Shown: one piece after another, positions 16,724-27,000 of the stretch
Layout of the letters: every line of letters starts with the position of its first letter
How positions within the stretch are numbered: position 1 is the stretch's first letter
Assembly (NCBI GenBank): GCA_963823735.1
Contig: CAWGMO010000001.1
Span: forward strand, 868,001 to 932,000
From: Actinoallomurus sp963823735
GTDB taxonomy: Bacteria > Actinomycetota > Actinomycetes > Streptosporangiales > Streptosporangiaceae
Direction: 5' to 3'
DNA: 64,000 nucleotides
Notes under the pieces: generated by a model
The model's input: the letters and a program-made list of their open reading frames with translations, nothing else
The model's database searches: none
What the model was told of the DNA's origin: nothing
Made by a program: the position numbers and the translations under genes

Positions 16724-17483
16724 CGGCGGGCTCCGGGACAGTGGCGTACTTGGGTGTGACGTTGCCCGTGTAGGCGGGCAGCGTCGTCTTCTTCAGGGTC
16801 TTCACGGTGTACCCGAGTCCATATTCGGCAACGTACTGGCGGTAGATCTGGATCTCCGGAGAGGCGCCGAGGGCGGCGCGCAGCCGCTCGGGGTCGCCCG
16901 TGGCGGTGATCCGGAAGGGCGGGGAGTACACGACTCCCTGCAAGATGAGCGTATTGCCTACGCAGCGGACGGCGCTGGTGGAGACCAGGCGTTGGTCCAT
17001 TATTTGCATGCCGCTCGCACCTCCCGCCCACAGGGCGTTCACGACCGCCTGGACGTCCTGCTGGTGGACGACGAGGTCGTCGGGGCTCGGATCGCCCGGC
17101 ACGCGGTCGCGGGGCGCGTCGTCGAGCGACACCCGTACGGCCCGGCCGGACAGCGGGGTGAACCCGGAGCCGACGGCGAGCCGGTCGGCCTCCCGCTGCG
17201 CGGCCTGGACGCGCGCGTCGCGGCGCCCGGCCTGGCGGCCCAGTTCGTCGACCTGCCGGTGCAGCCGGCGGTACGCCTCCTGGAAGCCCTGATAGCGGCG
17301 CTGCTCCTGGGCGATCAGCTCGGTGACCTTGGTACGGTCGCCGCCGCGCAGGTCGGTGCCGTGTGCCGTGCTGGCACTCGCCGCGAACAGCGTTCCGGCG
17401 AAAAGAGTGAGCAAAGGTATGGCGTGTCGCCAGGTGACGCTTTTCCGGTTTCCGGCCTGGTCACCCCCAGGTTTTCCGGTCAT
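16704..17483 (-). CDS. DUF881 family membrane-anchored protein
   Basis: 259 residues: a basic N-terminus, one hydrophobic helix at ~21-40, a coiled-coil-like stretch with many Arg/Glu/Gln (about 50-100) and the DUF881 core with LVVHQQDVQAVVNALWAGGA, MQIMDQRLVSTSAVRC and PFRITATGDPE. It is similar in arrangement to YlxW-type division proteins. It lies between crgA and the sortase as in the mycobacterial oriC region. Function is probably cell-envelope related. Confidence 0.88.
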   Translation of the reverse strand: MTGKPGGDQAGNRKSVTWRHAIPLLTLFAGTLFAASASTAHGTDLRGGDRTKVTELIAQEQRRYQGFQEAYRRLHRQVDELGRQAGRRDARVQAAQREADRLAVGSGFTPLSGRAVRVSLDDAPRDRVPGDPSPDDLVVHQQDVQAVVNALWAGGASGMQIMDQRLVSTSAVRCVGNTLILQGVVYSPPFRITATGDPERLRAALGASPEIQIYRQYVAEYGLGYTVKTLKKTTLPAYTGNVTPKYATVPEPAGADIHP

Positions 17484-17603
17484 GGCTCACCCCACCGCCG
17501 CCAATATGGTCGTACGCTGCAATCCAGCGACTACGCTAACCGACAAACTGACCCATGCGCGGACCCGGCGTCCGACTGTGCCCGCCCCGAGGAGAGACCC
17601 ACC

Positions 17604-17861
17604 GTGCCCAAGTCGAAGGTACGCAAGAAGGCCGTCTACACCCCGCCTCAGCGCTCGCAGAAAGTCGCCGTCAGCCCCCGGTGGCTGGTCCCGACGATGG
17701 TGGGATGCTGGCTGCTGGGCCTGGCCTGGATCGCCGTGTACTACGTGACCGCGAGCACCAGCACGACCGTGCCGGTGATGAGCACCCTCAGCAACTGGAA
17801 TCTGCTGATCGGGTTCGGCGTGATCGTGATCGGCGTGGTTCTCTCGACCCGCTGGCGTTGA
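17604..17861 (+). CDS. crgA: CrgA cell-division protein
   Basis: 85 residues from GTG 17604 (GAGGAGAG upstream). It starts MPKSKVRKKAVYTPP and has two transmembrane helices (WLVPTMVGCWLLGLAWIAVY and LLIGFGVIVIGVVLS), the size and layout of CrgA. CrgA recruits and coordinates divisome proteins and delays septation in Streptomyces. It is divergent from the DUF881 operon. Confidence 0.95.
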   Translation: MPKSKVRKKAVYTPPQRSQKVAVSPRWLVPTMVGCWLLGLAWIAVYYVTASTSTTVPVMSTLSNWNLLIGFGVIVIGVVLSTRWR

Positions 17862-17877
17862 CCGGTTCCCCACATGG

Positions 17878-17917
17878 TTATCCACAGCTTGTGGATGTCG
17901 ATGTGAGGTTGTCCACA
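17878..17917. promoter_or_regulatory. Cluster of DnaA-box-like sites
   Basis: TTATCCACA (17878-17886) and TTGTCCACA (17909-17917) are perfect DnaA nonamers, with a degenerate inverted copy (TGTGGATGT) between them. They lie between crgA and the rhomboid gene, about 39 kb from oriC. Confidence 0.5.
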
Positions 17918-17933
17918 GCCTGATCGTTACGCT

Positions 17934-17963
17934 TACGCCCTGGCCCGTACGGGCCAGGGCGTA
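17934..17963. terminator. Bidirectional hairpin terminator
   Basis: A perfect 13-bp stem (tacgccctggccc and its complement) with a GTAC loop, between convergent crgA and rhomboid genes. Confidence 0.75.
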
Positions 17964-17974
17964 TCGGCGCTCCC

Positions 17975-18865
17975 TCAGGAGGTGAGCGCGGTGGTCTGCA
18001 CGACGGTCAGGATGATGAGGATCGCCGCGACCACCGCCGACGTCGCGACCTGCACGGTGTTCTGACGTGCTCGCGGCGCGTACGCGAACGCCACCGCCAG
18101 GATCGCCCCGGTGATCAGCCCGCCCACGTGGCCTTCCCAGGAGATCCTGGAGAAGCTGAACGTGAACATCAGGTTGATCAGGATCAGGAACGCGATGCCG
18201 CGCGTGTCGCTGCCCAGCCGGCGGCCCACCACGAAGTACGCCGCGAACAGCCCGAAGATCGCGCCGGAGGCGCCGACCGCGGGCTGCTGGGCGTCCACGA
18301 GATAGAGCAGGACGTTGCCGCCGAGCGCCGACAGGAAGTACAGGACGCTGAAACGCAGGCGCCCGAGGACCTGTTCGAGCTGCGGGCCCAGCACCCACAG
18401 CGCCCACATGTTGAACAGGATGTGGGTGATGCCGAAGGTGCCCTCGCTGAGCGGGATGTGCAGGAACGCCGCGGTGATCAGGCGGTACCACTCGCCGTGG
18501 GCGACACCGACGAGCTCTGCGCCCGACGAGGTGCGCATGAACGCCTCGCCGACCATCTCGAACCGGTCGGAGAACGACGGCGAGGCCATCTCGGCCAGGT
18601 AGGCGAGGACGTTGACCGCGATCAGCGACAGCGTCACGACCGGCCTGGCGTTGACCCGGCCGCCGAACACGGTGCGCGGCTGCCTGACCTGCCGGTTACC
18701 GTCGTGCACGCACTCCGGGCACTGGTGCCCGACCGCCGCGTCACGCATGCAGTCCGGGCAGATCGGCCGCTCGCAACGCGTGCAGCTCACGTACGTCTCG
18801 CGGCCCGGATGCCGGTAGCACGTCGGAACCTGGGGTGCCTGCGCCTCTGGATGATCGGTGCTCAT
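17975..18865 (-). CDS. Rhomboid-family intramembrane serine protease
   Basis: 296 residues from ATG 18865. Residues ~15-50 hold a B-box-like zinc finger (CYRHPGRETYVSCTRCERPI, CPDCM, HQCPEC). The rhomboid core follows with seven likely helices, the HILFNMWALW motif, catalytic Ser in VGASGAIFG and catalytic His in EGHVGG. It cleaves transmembrane segments of unknown substrates. The homologous gene holds this position near crgA in mycobacteria (Rv0110-like proteins elsewhere). Confidence 0.93.
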   Translation of the reverse strand: MSTDHPEAQAPQVPTCYRHPGRETYVSCTRCERPICPDCMRDAAVGHQCPECVHDGNRQVRQPRTVFGGRVNARPVVTLSLIAVNVLAYLAEMASPSFSDRFEMVGEAFMRTSSGAELVGVAHGEWYRLITAAFLHIPLSEGTFGITHILFNMWALWVLGPQLEQVLGRLRFSVLYFLSALGGNVLLYLVDAQQPAVGASGAIFGLFAAYFVVGRRLGSDTRGIAFLILINLMFTFSFSRISWEGHVGGLITGAILAVAFAYAPRARQNTVQVATSAVVAAILIILTVVQTTALTS

Positions 18866-19022
18866 CGCCTGCGTTCCTCGAGTCTCGGTACCTGTCCAAC
18901 GACGGGCGCTCGTCACCGATTCCACAACGACGTCCGCGGACGCATCCTGTCAGATCGGTGATTGACATCGCTTGCCGTGGGAAGGGAGTTCGTCGAGACC
19001 GCACATTATGGAGGGCTTTTTT

Positions 19023-19499
19023 ATGTCCCTACGAACGAGCAAGCGCAACATGCCCCAGGTCAACCTCAGCGGCTCACGTCTGCAGGCCGCGCAGGAGCTG
19101 GTTTCGGACAATGCCCGAAAGGCGGCTCGCCAGATGGGGCCGACCTCCCGCCAGGCCAAGAAGATGGCGGCCGAGCGGATGACCGACGCACGTGACTGGA
19201 GTGCGCCGCGCCTGGACCAGGCCGGTCACTACATCGAGCACGAGGTCGGTCCGCGCATCAACGAGCTTCTCCATCGGGCGTCCGAGAGGGTCGAACCGCC
19301 GAGAGCCGGACGCGGCCGCAAGGGCTTCGCCGCGGCGCTCATGGTCGTCGGCGGTGGCCTCGGCGCGGCCGGCGCGATCGCCACGCGGCGGAACGCCAAG
19401 CGCAAGGCGGACGACACCGACCCGACGACCGTGTCCTCGGACCACCTCGCGGCGGTGTCGAACAACGGCGGCAGCACGGAACACGCAAGAATTCCATGA
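19023..19499 (+). CDS. DUF5324 family protein
   Basis: 158 residues from ATG 19023, with GGAGGG 7 bases upstream. The protein is basic with a helical N-terminal half (LQAAQELVSDNARKAARQMG) and one C-terminal hydrophobic helix (AALMVVGGGLGAAGAIA) before a short charged tail. It resembles DUF5324 proteins that sit near crgA and rhomboid genes in Streptomyces; that match is from memory. Function unknown. Confidence 0.75.
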   Translation: MSLRTSKRNMPQVNLSGSRLQAAQELVSDNARKAARQMGPTSRQAKKMAAERMTDARDWSAPRLDQAGHYIEHEVGPRINELLHRASERVEPPRAGRGRKGFAAALMVVGGGLGAAGAIATRRNAKRKADDTDPTTVSSDHLAAVSNNGGSTEHARIP

Positions 19500-19512
19500 C
19501 CCGCGGTTTCAC

Positions 19513-19543
19513 GAGAGCCCGGCCGGTCTCCGGCCGGGCTCTC
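19513..19543. terminator. Terminator after DUF5324 gene
   Basis: A perfect 14-bp stem (gagagcccggccgg and complement) with a three-base loop. Confidence 0.75.
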
Positions 19544-19612
19544 GCGCTGTCCGGGCCCCGGTGACACAGCACCCACGAATGTCATTCGGTATGACCCGGT
19601 ACGGTCTTCTGC

Positions 19613-20332
19613 ATGTCGTTGAGGTCGACGTTGTCCGCCGCGGGCCGCAGGGCGCTGGCGGTGGCGGTGCACCGGGGCTGGGAGTGGATCCGCGAGCACG
19701 GCGAGATCACTCCGAGCACTCCGGCGGGCCGGCGGTTCGGGTATCTCGGTGACGGGGCCTGCATCGGCTTCCCCACCGGCGCGCTGTACGGGGAGCCGTG
19801 GATCCGGATCGGCGACCACACGCTGATCGGCGTGCACGTCACGCTCTCGGCGGGCTTCGTCCCCGACCTCGATCTCGGGCCGGACCCCATCGTCGTGATC
19901 GGGAAGGCCTGCTCGATCGGGCGGGGGTCGCACATCGTCGGGCACCAGTCGATCGAGATCGGCAACGACGTGTTCACCGGCCCGTACGTCTACATCACCG
20001 ACCAGAACCACGGCTACGCCGACCCCGACACGCCCGTCGGCCGCCAGTGGCCGGTCAACGACTCGGTGGTGATCGGCGACGGCTGCTGGCTGGGCGCCGG
20101 CGCGATCATCCTGCCCGGCACCAGGCTCGGGCGGAACGTCGTGGTGGCCGGGGGAGCCGTGGTGCGCGGGGAGTTCCCCGACCACAGCGTGATCGGTGGC
20201 GTTCCGGCCAAGGTCATCAGGAGGTACGACCCGGCGACGGGCTGGCGTCCGCCGATGCCGGAGGCACCCCTGGACGAGGCGACCCTGGCGGCGATCGCCC
20301 GGCTGAGCGACACGGACGGAATCGCGAGCTGA
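19613..20332 (+). CDS. Left-handed beta-helix acyltransferase
   Basis: 239 residues with hexapeptide repeats (IRIGDHTLIG, IGKACSIGRG, IEIGNDVFTG, VIGDGCWLGAGAIILPG, VIGGVPAKVI) and the Asn-His dyad DQNHGY typical of the maltose/galactoside O-acetyltransferase type. It likely transfers an acetyl group from acetyl-CoA to a sugar or envelope substrate; the acceptor is unknown. It is convergent with the response regulator gene. Confidence 0.88.
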   Translation: MSLRSTLSAAGRRALAVAVHRGWEWIREHGEITPSTPAGRRFGYLGDGACIGFPTGALYGEPWIRIGDHTLIGVHVTLSAGFVPDLDLGPDPIVVIGKACSIGRGSHIVGHQSIEIGNDVFTGPYVYITDQNHGYADPDTPVGRQWPVNDSVVIGDGCWLGAGAIILPGTRLGRNVVVAGGAVVRGEFPDHSVIGGVPAKVIRRYDPATGWRPPMPEAPLDEATLAAIARLSDTDGIAS

Positions 20333-20335
20333 CGC

Positions 20336-20989
20336 TCAGCCGGAGCCCACGACCACGAGGCCGGACTCGTAGGCGAACACCACGGCCTGGGCGCGGTCGC
20401 GCAGGCCCAGTTTGGTCAGCAGGTTGCTCACGTGCGTCTTCACCGTGTGCTCGCTGACGACGAGCTCGGCGGCGATCTCGGAGTTGGACAGCCCCCGTGC
20501 GACCTGCCGGAGCGTGTCGACCTCGCGGTCGGTCAGCTCGCCGATGCGCCGTTTCAGTGCCGGGTGCGCGGTGCCCCGGCGTACGACGTCCTCGATCAGG
20601 CGGCGGGTGACGGCCGGGGCGAGCAGCGCCTCCCCCGACGCGACGAGCCGCACCGCGCGTACGAGGTCGTCGCGGCGGACGTCCTTCAGCAGGAAGCCGC
20701 TGGCGCCGGCGCGCAGCGCGTCGTACACATAGTCGTCGACGTCGTACATGGTCAGGACCAGCACCTTCGCGGACGTACGCCGGCAGATCTCGGCGGTCGC
20801 GCGTACGCCGTCGACGCCGGGCATGCGGATGTCCATCAGCACGAGGTCGGGATCGAGGTCGACCGCCTTCTCGACGGCCTCCGCGCCGTCGGCCGCCTCT
20901 CCCACGACCGAGATGTCGTCGTGGGCGTTGAGGATCAGGGTGAAGCCGGCGCGGAACAGGTCCTGGTCGTCGACGACGAGTACGCGCAC
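20336..20989 (-). CDS. NarL/LuxR-family response regulator
   Basis: 217 residues. The receiver domain (~1-120) has VVDDQDLFRAG, phospho-acceptor Asp in LVLMDIRMPGVDG and conserved Lys in FLLKDV. The LuxR-type HTH (~150-212) has LTDREVDTLRQVARGLSNSE and VSEHTVKTHVSNLLTKLGL. Only three bases separate it from the sensor kinase gene upstream, so they form a two-component pair, plausibly controlling the divergent ABC exporter. Confidence 0.95.
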   Translation of the reverse strand: MRVLVVDDQDLFRAGFTLILNAHDDISVVGEAADGAEAVEKAVDLDPDLVLMDIRMPGVDGVRATAEICRRTSAKVLVLTMYDVDDYVYDALRAGASGFLLKDVRRDDLVRAVRLVASGEALLAPAVTRRLIEDVVRRGTAHPALKRRIGELTDREVDTLRQVARGLSNSEIAAELVVSEHTVKTHVSNLLTKLGLRDRAQAVVFAYESGLVVVGSG

Positions 20990-20992
20990 GGG

Positions 20993-22084
20993 CTATCCGA
21001 TGGGGAAGGTCGCGGTGACGGTGAACCCGCGAGGATCGATGGTGAGGCTGCCGCCACAGGCTTTCACGCGCTCGCGCATGCCGGTGATGCCGTGTCCCTC
21101 GCGGAGGTCCTCGGCGCCCTTGCCGTCGTCGCCGACCTCGACGGTCAGCTCGGTGTCGGACCAGGTCAGGCACAGGCGCACGGTACGCGCGGCGGCGTGG
21201 CGCAGGGTGTTGGTCAGGCTCTCCTGGACGATCCGGTACGCCGCGATGTCCGCGCCGGCCGGTACCCGGCGGCGTTCGCCGCGTTCGTCGACGATCACTT
21301 CGAGCCCGGTGCGGCGCGCGTGCTCGGCCAGGCCCGCGAGCGCCCCGAGGCCGGGCATCGGCGACTGGTCGGCGCGGAGCGCGCCGAGGATCAGCCGTAG
21401 CTGCCCGATGGCCTCCCGCCCGGTCTCGGCGATCGCCTCGAAGGCGGCCTCGGCCCGCGCCGGGTCGGACCGTACGACGAGCGGGCCGGCCTCCGCCTGC
21501 ACGGCCATCAGCCCGACGGAATGGGTCACGATGTCGTGCATGTCGCGTGCGATCCGGGTGCGCTCCTCGGCGAGCGCGGCGGCGCGCTCCTCCTCGATGC
21601 GGCGCGTACGCTCGGCGATCGCCTCGCGCTGAGCCCGGCGCGCCCGCGTGCCGACGCCCAGGGCGTACGCGGCGACGTAGGCCGTGATGACCGTACGGAA
21701 CGTGTCGATGTTCTCGTGCGGCACGACCAGGGAGAAGATCACCCCGGCGGCCAGGACCACCACGCCGATCGCGCGCCAGGTCCGCGAGGCGTACGCGGCG
21801 AACGTGTAGGTGCACACCAGCGGCCCGTACGGCACGAGGAGCGCCGGCGGGTCCGTCAGCGTGTGGTCCACGACCGCGAGCACCGTCATCGCCACGCCCG
21901 TCACCAGGCTCACGGAGATGATGAACGAGCGCCGCCACAGCACCGGCACGGACGTCAGCACGGCGAGGCCCAGCACCCACCACGGCTGCGGACGGGGCAG
22001 GAGCGAGGGAACGACCGTGACGGCCGTGACGAAGGCGGCGATCGCCACGTCGGCCTTCGCCACTCTGAGCAGGCTCGATGGCAC
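20993..22084 (-). CDS. Sensor histidine kinase (HisKA_3 type)
   Basis: 363 residues. Five or six membrane helices fill residues ~10-150. The dimerisation/phospho-acceptor box is ARDMHDIVTHSVG, and the C-terminal ATPase has NTLRHAAA, VGDDGKG and GHGITGMRERV. This is the DesK/NarX-type kinase partner of the response regulator next to it. It is divergent from the ABC transporter genes with a 176-base intergenic region. Confidence 0.94.
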   Translation of the reverse strand: MPSSLLRVAKADVAIAAFVTAVTVVPSLLPRPQPWWVLGLAVLTSVPVLWRRSFIISVSLVTGVAMTVLAVVDHTLTDPPALLVPYGPLVCTYTFAAYASRTWRAIGVVVLAAGVIFSLVVPHENIDTFRTVITAYVAAYALGVGTRARRAQREAIAERTRRIEEERAAALAEERTRIARDMHDIVTHSVGLMAVQAEAGPLVVRSDPARAEAAFEAIAETGREAIGQLRLILGALRADQSPMPGLGALAGLAEHARRTGLEVIVDERGERRRVPAGADIAAYRIVQESLTNTLRHAAARTVRLCLTWSDTELTVEVGDDGKGAEDLREGHGITGMRERVKACGGSLTIDPRGFTVTATFPIG

Positions 22085-22260
22085 CCGGTCTCCCGAAATC
22101 AGCGGTTCGCCCGAGTATGCACGTCGCGCGTACGGCCGCGCCTCCCTCGCCAGACTGACTCCGGCCTCACTCTCACGGCCGAAGAGTCCTGTCAGCGACT
22201 TGTCAGCGGGTTCGCGACGAATGTGCGTGCATTATCAGCGACCTGCCGGAAAGTGGGGGC

Positions 22261-23217
22261 ATGACAGAGATGATCCGGGCCGAAGGCCTGAAGAAGCGCT
22301 TCGGGGCCACCCAGGCGCTGGCGGGCGTGGACCTTCGCGTCCAGAAGGGGACGGTGCTCGGCGTGCTCGGGCCGAACGGCGCCGGCAAGACCACCGCGGT
22401 CCGCACGCTCGCCACCCTCATCAAGCCGGACGAGGGCCGCGCCGAGGTCGGCGGGTACGACGTGGTGAAGGACGCCGCGAAGGTACGCAGGCTGATCAGC
22501 CTCACCGGCCAGTACGCCTCGGTGGACGAGGAGCTGACCGGCACCGAGAACCTCATCATGATCGCCCGGCTGATCGGGATGAGCCGCCCGGACTCCCGGC
22601 AGCGCGCCCGCGAGCTGCTCGACCGCTTCGACCTGTCCGGCGCCGCCGGGCGCGCCGCCAAGACCTACTCCGGCGGCATGCGGCGCCGGCTCGACCTCGC
22701 CGCGGGCCTCGTCAGCGAACCCCAGGTGATCTACCTCGACGAGCCGACCACCGGCCTGGACCCGCGCGCCCGCAACGCCGTGTGGGACACGGTCCGCGGG
22801 CTCACCGACGACGGCGCGACCGTCCTGCTCACCACCCAGCACCTCGACGAGGCCGAGGCGCTCGCCGACGAGATCGTGGTCGTCGACCGCGGCCGCGTCG
22901 TCGCCGAGGGCACCTCCGAAGAGCTCAAGGCCAAGATCGGCGGGCAGACGCTCGCCGTGCGCACCGTGGACCGCGCGCGTACGCCCGAGGTCGCCGAGGT
23001 CGTCGCCCAGGTCACCGGCTCGCGGCCGGAGTCCGACCACGACACCGGGCTGGTCACGGCGCCGCTCGACGACCCCGCGCTCCTGGCCGCCGTCGTACGG
23101 CGCCTCGACGACAAGGGGATCGTGGCGTCCGAGCTCAGCCTGCGCCTGCCCAGCCTCGACGAGGTCTTCCTCAGCCTCACCGGCCACACCACCGACGACG
23201 AAGGGAGCGCGGCATGA
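22261..23217 (+). CDS. DrrA-like ABC transporter ATP-binding protein
   Basis: 318 residues with Walker A GPNGAGKTT, signature YSGGMRRRL, Walker B VIYLDEPTTGLDP and the H-loop TTQHLDEAE. The C-terminal ~90 residues match the DrrA extension. It energises export through the permease encoded next, with ATGA overlap. Homologues export anthracyclines or other drugs. The two-component system upstream is a likely regulator; the substrate is unknown. Confidence 0.94.
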   Translation: MTEMIRAEGLKKRFGATQALAGVDLRVQKGTVLGVLGPNGAGKTTAVRTLATLIKPDEGRAEVGGYDVVKDAAKVRRLISLTGQYASVDEELTGTENLIMIARLIGMSRPDSRQRARELLDRFDLSGAAGRAAKTYSGGMRRRLDLAAGLVSEPQVIYLDEPTTGLDPRARNAVWDTVRGLTDDGATVLLTTQHLDEAEALADEIVVVDRGRVVAEGTSEELKAKIGGQTLAVRTVDRARTPEVAEVVAQVTGSRPESDHDTGLVTAPLDDPALLAAVVRRLDDKGIVASELSLRLPSLDEVFLSLTGHTTDDEGSAA

Positions 23218-24014
23218 CCGCCACCGCTCTGGAGACGATCCCGCAGGGCCGCGCCCGCCAGGCCCTCGCGAACGGGCTGACGCTCGCCTGGCGCAACGTC
23301 ATGCAGCTCAAGCACTCGCCCGAGAAGCTGATGGACGTCACGTTGATGCCCGTCGTCTTCCTCCTGATGTTCCTGTACGTCTTCGGCGGCGCGGTGGCCG
23401 GCAGCACCCACGCGTACCTCGAACAGCTCCTGCCGGGCCTGGTCGCCCAGATGGCGATGTTCGCCTCGATGGGCCTCGGCGCGTCGATGTGCGAGGACAT
23501 CCGCAAGGGGGTGTTCGACCGGTTCCGCAGCCTGCCGATCGCGCGCTCCTCACCGCTCCTGGGCGCGGTCATGGGCGACACGATCCGCTTCTTCGTCACG
23601 ATGGTGATGCTGGTCGCGTTCGGCTCGCTGCTCGGCTTCCGCTTCCACGCGAGCCCGCTGTCGGTGCTCGCGGCGTTCGGCCTCGCGTACGTGTTCTACT
23701 TCGCGATCTGCTGGATCTCAGTGCTCATCGGCCTCGTGGCGCCGTCGCCCGAGACGGTTCAGGGGCTCGCGTTCATCTGGACGATGCCGCTGACGTTCGG
23801 CAGCAGCGTGCTCCTGGCCAACACCCGGACGATGCCCGGCTGGCTACAGGCGTGGGTGAAGGTCAACCCGGTGACCCACCTGGCCGACTCCGTACGCGCC
23901 CTCACGGTCGGCGGGCCGATCGGCGACCACGTCTACTACACGCTCGCGTGGGCGATCGGGATCGTCGTGGTGACCTTCCCGGCGGCCATGTTCATGTACG
24001 GGCGCAAGGTCTGA
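23214..24014 (+). CDS. DrrB-like ABC-2 type permease
   Basis: 266 residues with six predicted transmembrane helices and the ABC-2 motif SMGLGASMCEDIRKGVFDRF followed by RSLPIARSS. The C-terminal region WVKVNPVTHLADSVRALTVGG is typical of DrrB permeases. Translationally coupled to the ATPase; together they make a drug- or lipid-type exporter. Confidence 0.93.
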   Translation: MTATALETIPQGRARQALANGLTLAWRNVMQLKHSPEKLMDVTLMPVVFLLMFLYVFGGAVAGSTHAYLEQLLPGLVAQMAMFASMGLGASMCEDIRKGVFDRFRSLPIARSSPLLGAVMGDTIRFFVTMVMLVAFGSLLGFRFHASPLSVLAAFGLAYVFYFAICWISVLIGLVAPSPETVQGLAFIWTMPLTFGSSVLLANTRTMPGWLQAWVKVNPVTHLADSVRALTVGGPIGDHVYYTLAWAIGIVVVTFPAAMFMYGRKV

Positions 24015-24015
24015 C

Positions 24016-27000
24016 TCACGGCGTGAGCGCGAGGACCTCCTCGCGCGTACGGCCGCGGCCGCGCTCGTACGCGGCGTCGAAGGCCTCACGGCCGAGGGCG
24101 CCGAGCGCGGCCGCCGTGGCCCGGTCGACCTCCAGGCTCCAGGGTTCGAGGAACCCGCGCGTCTCGCGTCCGGCGCCGAGGAGCTCGGCGGCGCGCGCGT
24201 GCTCGCCCCGAGCGGCGGCCAGCGCGGCGAAGCCCTCGACGAGGGTCGCCACGAGACGGTCCACCGGCATGGCGGCGATGCGGGCGATGGCACGCATCGC
24301 CGTCTCGTGCCAGCGGGCCGCCGCCGCCAGGTCGCCCTCCTGCTCGGCGAGGCAGGCGCGCTTGCTGTACGTCAGCGCGGTCCCCTGGCCGAGGTCCACC
24401 CGCGCCTTCCTCGGCTCGATCAGCGCGATCGCGGCGTCCAGCCGCGAACGCGCCTCGTCGAAGTCGCCCTCACGGCGCGCCAGCTCGCTGAGCCAGACCA
24501 GGCCGCTCGCGGCGTCCCCGAACTCGCCGATGCGCTTCGCGGCGTGGACCCCCCGCTCGATGTCGGCGCGCGCGGCCTCGACCTCACCGGTCATCGCGCG
24601 CGCCCGGCCGAGCACGATCAGCAGCCCGGCGGCCTGGTCGGGGCTGACGCCTTCGACGGCGTACCCGTAGGCCTCCTCGACGGCCGCCACCGCGTCGGCG
24701 TACCGGCCCCGCACCAGCGCGATCTCGGCGCGGGCGACCAGGCTGCTGCCCATCCCCCAGCGGTCGCCGACCTCGCGGAACCCGGCGTACGCGGCGTTCG
24801 CGACCTCCTCGGCCCGGTCGATCTCCGCACGGTTGAAGGACAGGTACGCCACGAACACCTGGCGTGCCGCGCGGGTCCAGGGATCCGGGTGGTCCGCGAG
24901 CCTGTCCAGCTCACGCTCGGTCTCCTCCAGCCGGCCGGCGAGCAGAGCCGCGAGCGGAGGGCAGAGCGCCAGCGCCGGATGGGTGGAGTCCGGGCCGATC
25001 CTGCGGGCGGTGTCCTGGATGGCCGAGGCCAGGGCCTCCGGCTCCGGGCCGCCGTCGCGGCTCATCTCGGTGACGAGGCCCGCCGTGAAGCCGCAGATCG
25101 CGTACGCGTCGTGGGTGCCCGGCGGCGGGCCGTCCCCGACGATCCCCCAGACCTCGACGGCCCAGCTCCCCGCCTCGGCCTCGTAGTCGCTCAGGATCCA
25201 GTACCAGACGAGCGCGCCCACGAGACGCAGAGCGGTCTCCACGTCACGCGTGTCGATCGCGTGCCGCAGCGCGGTGTTGCAGTTGTCGCGCTCGGCCGTC
25301 AGGCGCCCCGCCCAGACGAGCTGGTCGTGCCGGCGCAGCTCCGGCTCGGCGCGCTCGGCGAGGTCGAGGAAGTACGCGGCGTGGGCGTCCCGCACGCGCT
25401 TGTCCTCGCCGGCCTCGGCGAGACGCTCCGCGGCGTACGCGCGCACGGTCTCCAGCAGCCGGTAGCGGACCTCGGTGTCGCCCTCCGCCATCACCAGCGA
25501 CTTGTCGACCAGCGAGGCGATCACGTCGATGACGTCCTCGCCGAGGACCTGCTCCGCGCTGGCGGGCGTCGCGCCGCCGTTGAACACCGAGAGGCGGCGC
25601 AGCACCGTGCGCTCGGTCTCGTCGAGCAGCTCCCAGCTCCAGTCGACGACGGCGCGCAGCGTCTGGTGCCTCGGCAGGGCCGTACGGCTGCCGACGTTCA
25701 GGAGCCGGAAACGGTCGTCGAGGCGTTCGGCCACCTGCGCCAGCGTCAGCGCGCGCAGCCGCGCCGCGGCCAGCTCGATGGCCAGCGGCACCCCGTCGAG
25801 CGCCCGGCAGACCTGGACGACACCTCCGACCGTGTCGTCGTCCACGATGAAGCCGGGGCGCGCGGCGGCGGCGCGGTCGGCGAACAGGCGTACGGCGTCG
25901 TGGGCGAGAGCCGCCTCCGCGCGGGAGTCCGGCGGCGGCAGGGCGAGGGAGGGGACCGGGCACAGCGACTCGCCCGTGATGCCGAGCGGCTCGCGGCTCG
26001 TGGCCAGGACGCGTACGCCCGGGGCCGCCGCCAGCAGGTGGTCGGCCAGCCGCGCGACCGCGTCGATGAGGTGCTCGCAGTTGTCCAGGACCAGGATCAG
26101 CCGCTTGTCGGCCAGCACGGCGGTGAGGCGGGCGAGCGGCTGGACGATCTTCCGGAAGTCGAGGAGGTGCGTCTCGGGGAGGTCGACCGCCGTGAGCACC
26201 GCCTGCGGGACGTCCAGCGCGGCGCGCACCGGCGCGAGGGGCACGAACCACACGCCGTCGGGCGCGGTCGCGGTCAGACGGCTCGCCGCCTCGGTCGCGA
26301 GGCGCGTCTTGCCCGCGCCGCCGGGCCCGGTCAGCGTGACGAGCCGCGCCCGGCCGAGCAGTGCCTCGACGCGGCCGATCTCCTCGTCGCGGCCGACGAA
26401 GCTGGTGAGGGGAGAGGGCAGGTTGGTGCGGGGGGAGGGCGGGTCGCTGCGGGCCTCGTCTGTCTCCCCGCGCCGCAGGATGGTGAGGTGGACGGCGGCA
26501 AGGGCGGGCGACGGGTCGACGCCCAGCTCATCGGCGAGCGCGCGCCGGGTGTCCTCGTACACGGTGAGCGCGTCGGCCTGACGGCCCGCGGCGTCCAGGG
26601 CCCGCATGAGCTGGCCGCACAGCCTCTCCCGCAGCGGATGGAGCACGATGAGCTCCTCCAGCTCCGGGACCAGGCTCGCCGGGTCCGCCGTGTCCGTTTC
26701 GATGCGGTCCTCGATCGCCCTGAGCCGCAGCTCGTCGAGCCGTACGATCGGCCCCGCGGCGAAGGGCATACGCTCCACGTCGGCGAGCGCCGGGCCGCGC
26801 CACATGCCGAGGGCGCGCCTCAGCGTGTCCGCCCGCCGGCCGGGGTCCCGCTCGTTACGCGCCGCCGTGACGAGCCGCTCGAACACCACGGCGTCGACGT
26901 CAGCCGGATCCACCGCCAGCCGGTACCCGCCCGGCCGCGACTCGACGGCGTCGCGTACGCCGGTGGCCCTCAGCCGCGACACGAGCGCCTGCAGCGCGTT

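Noticed and set aside
18972..19022. Upstream start for the DUF5324 protein
   Set aside because: The 17 extra codons lack a ribosome binding site, while ATG 19023 has GGAGGG at ideal spacing.
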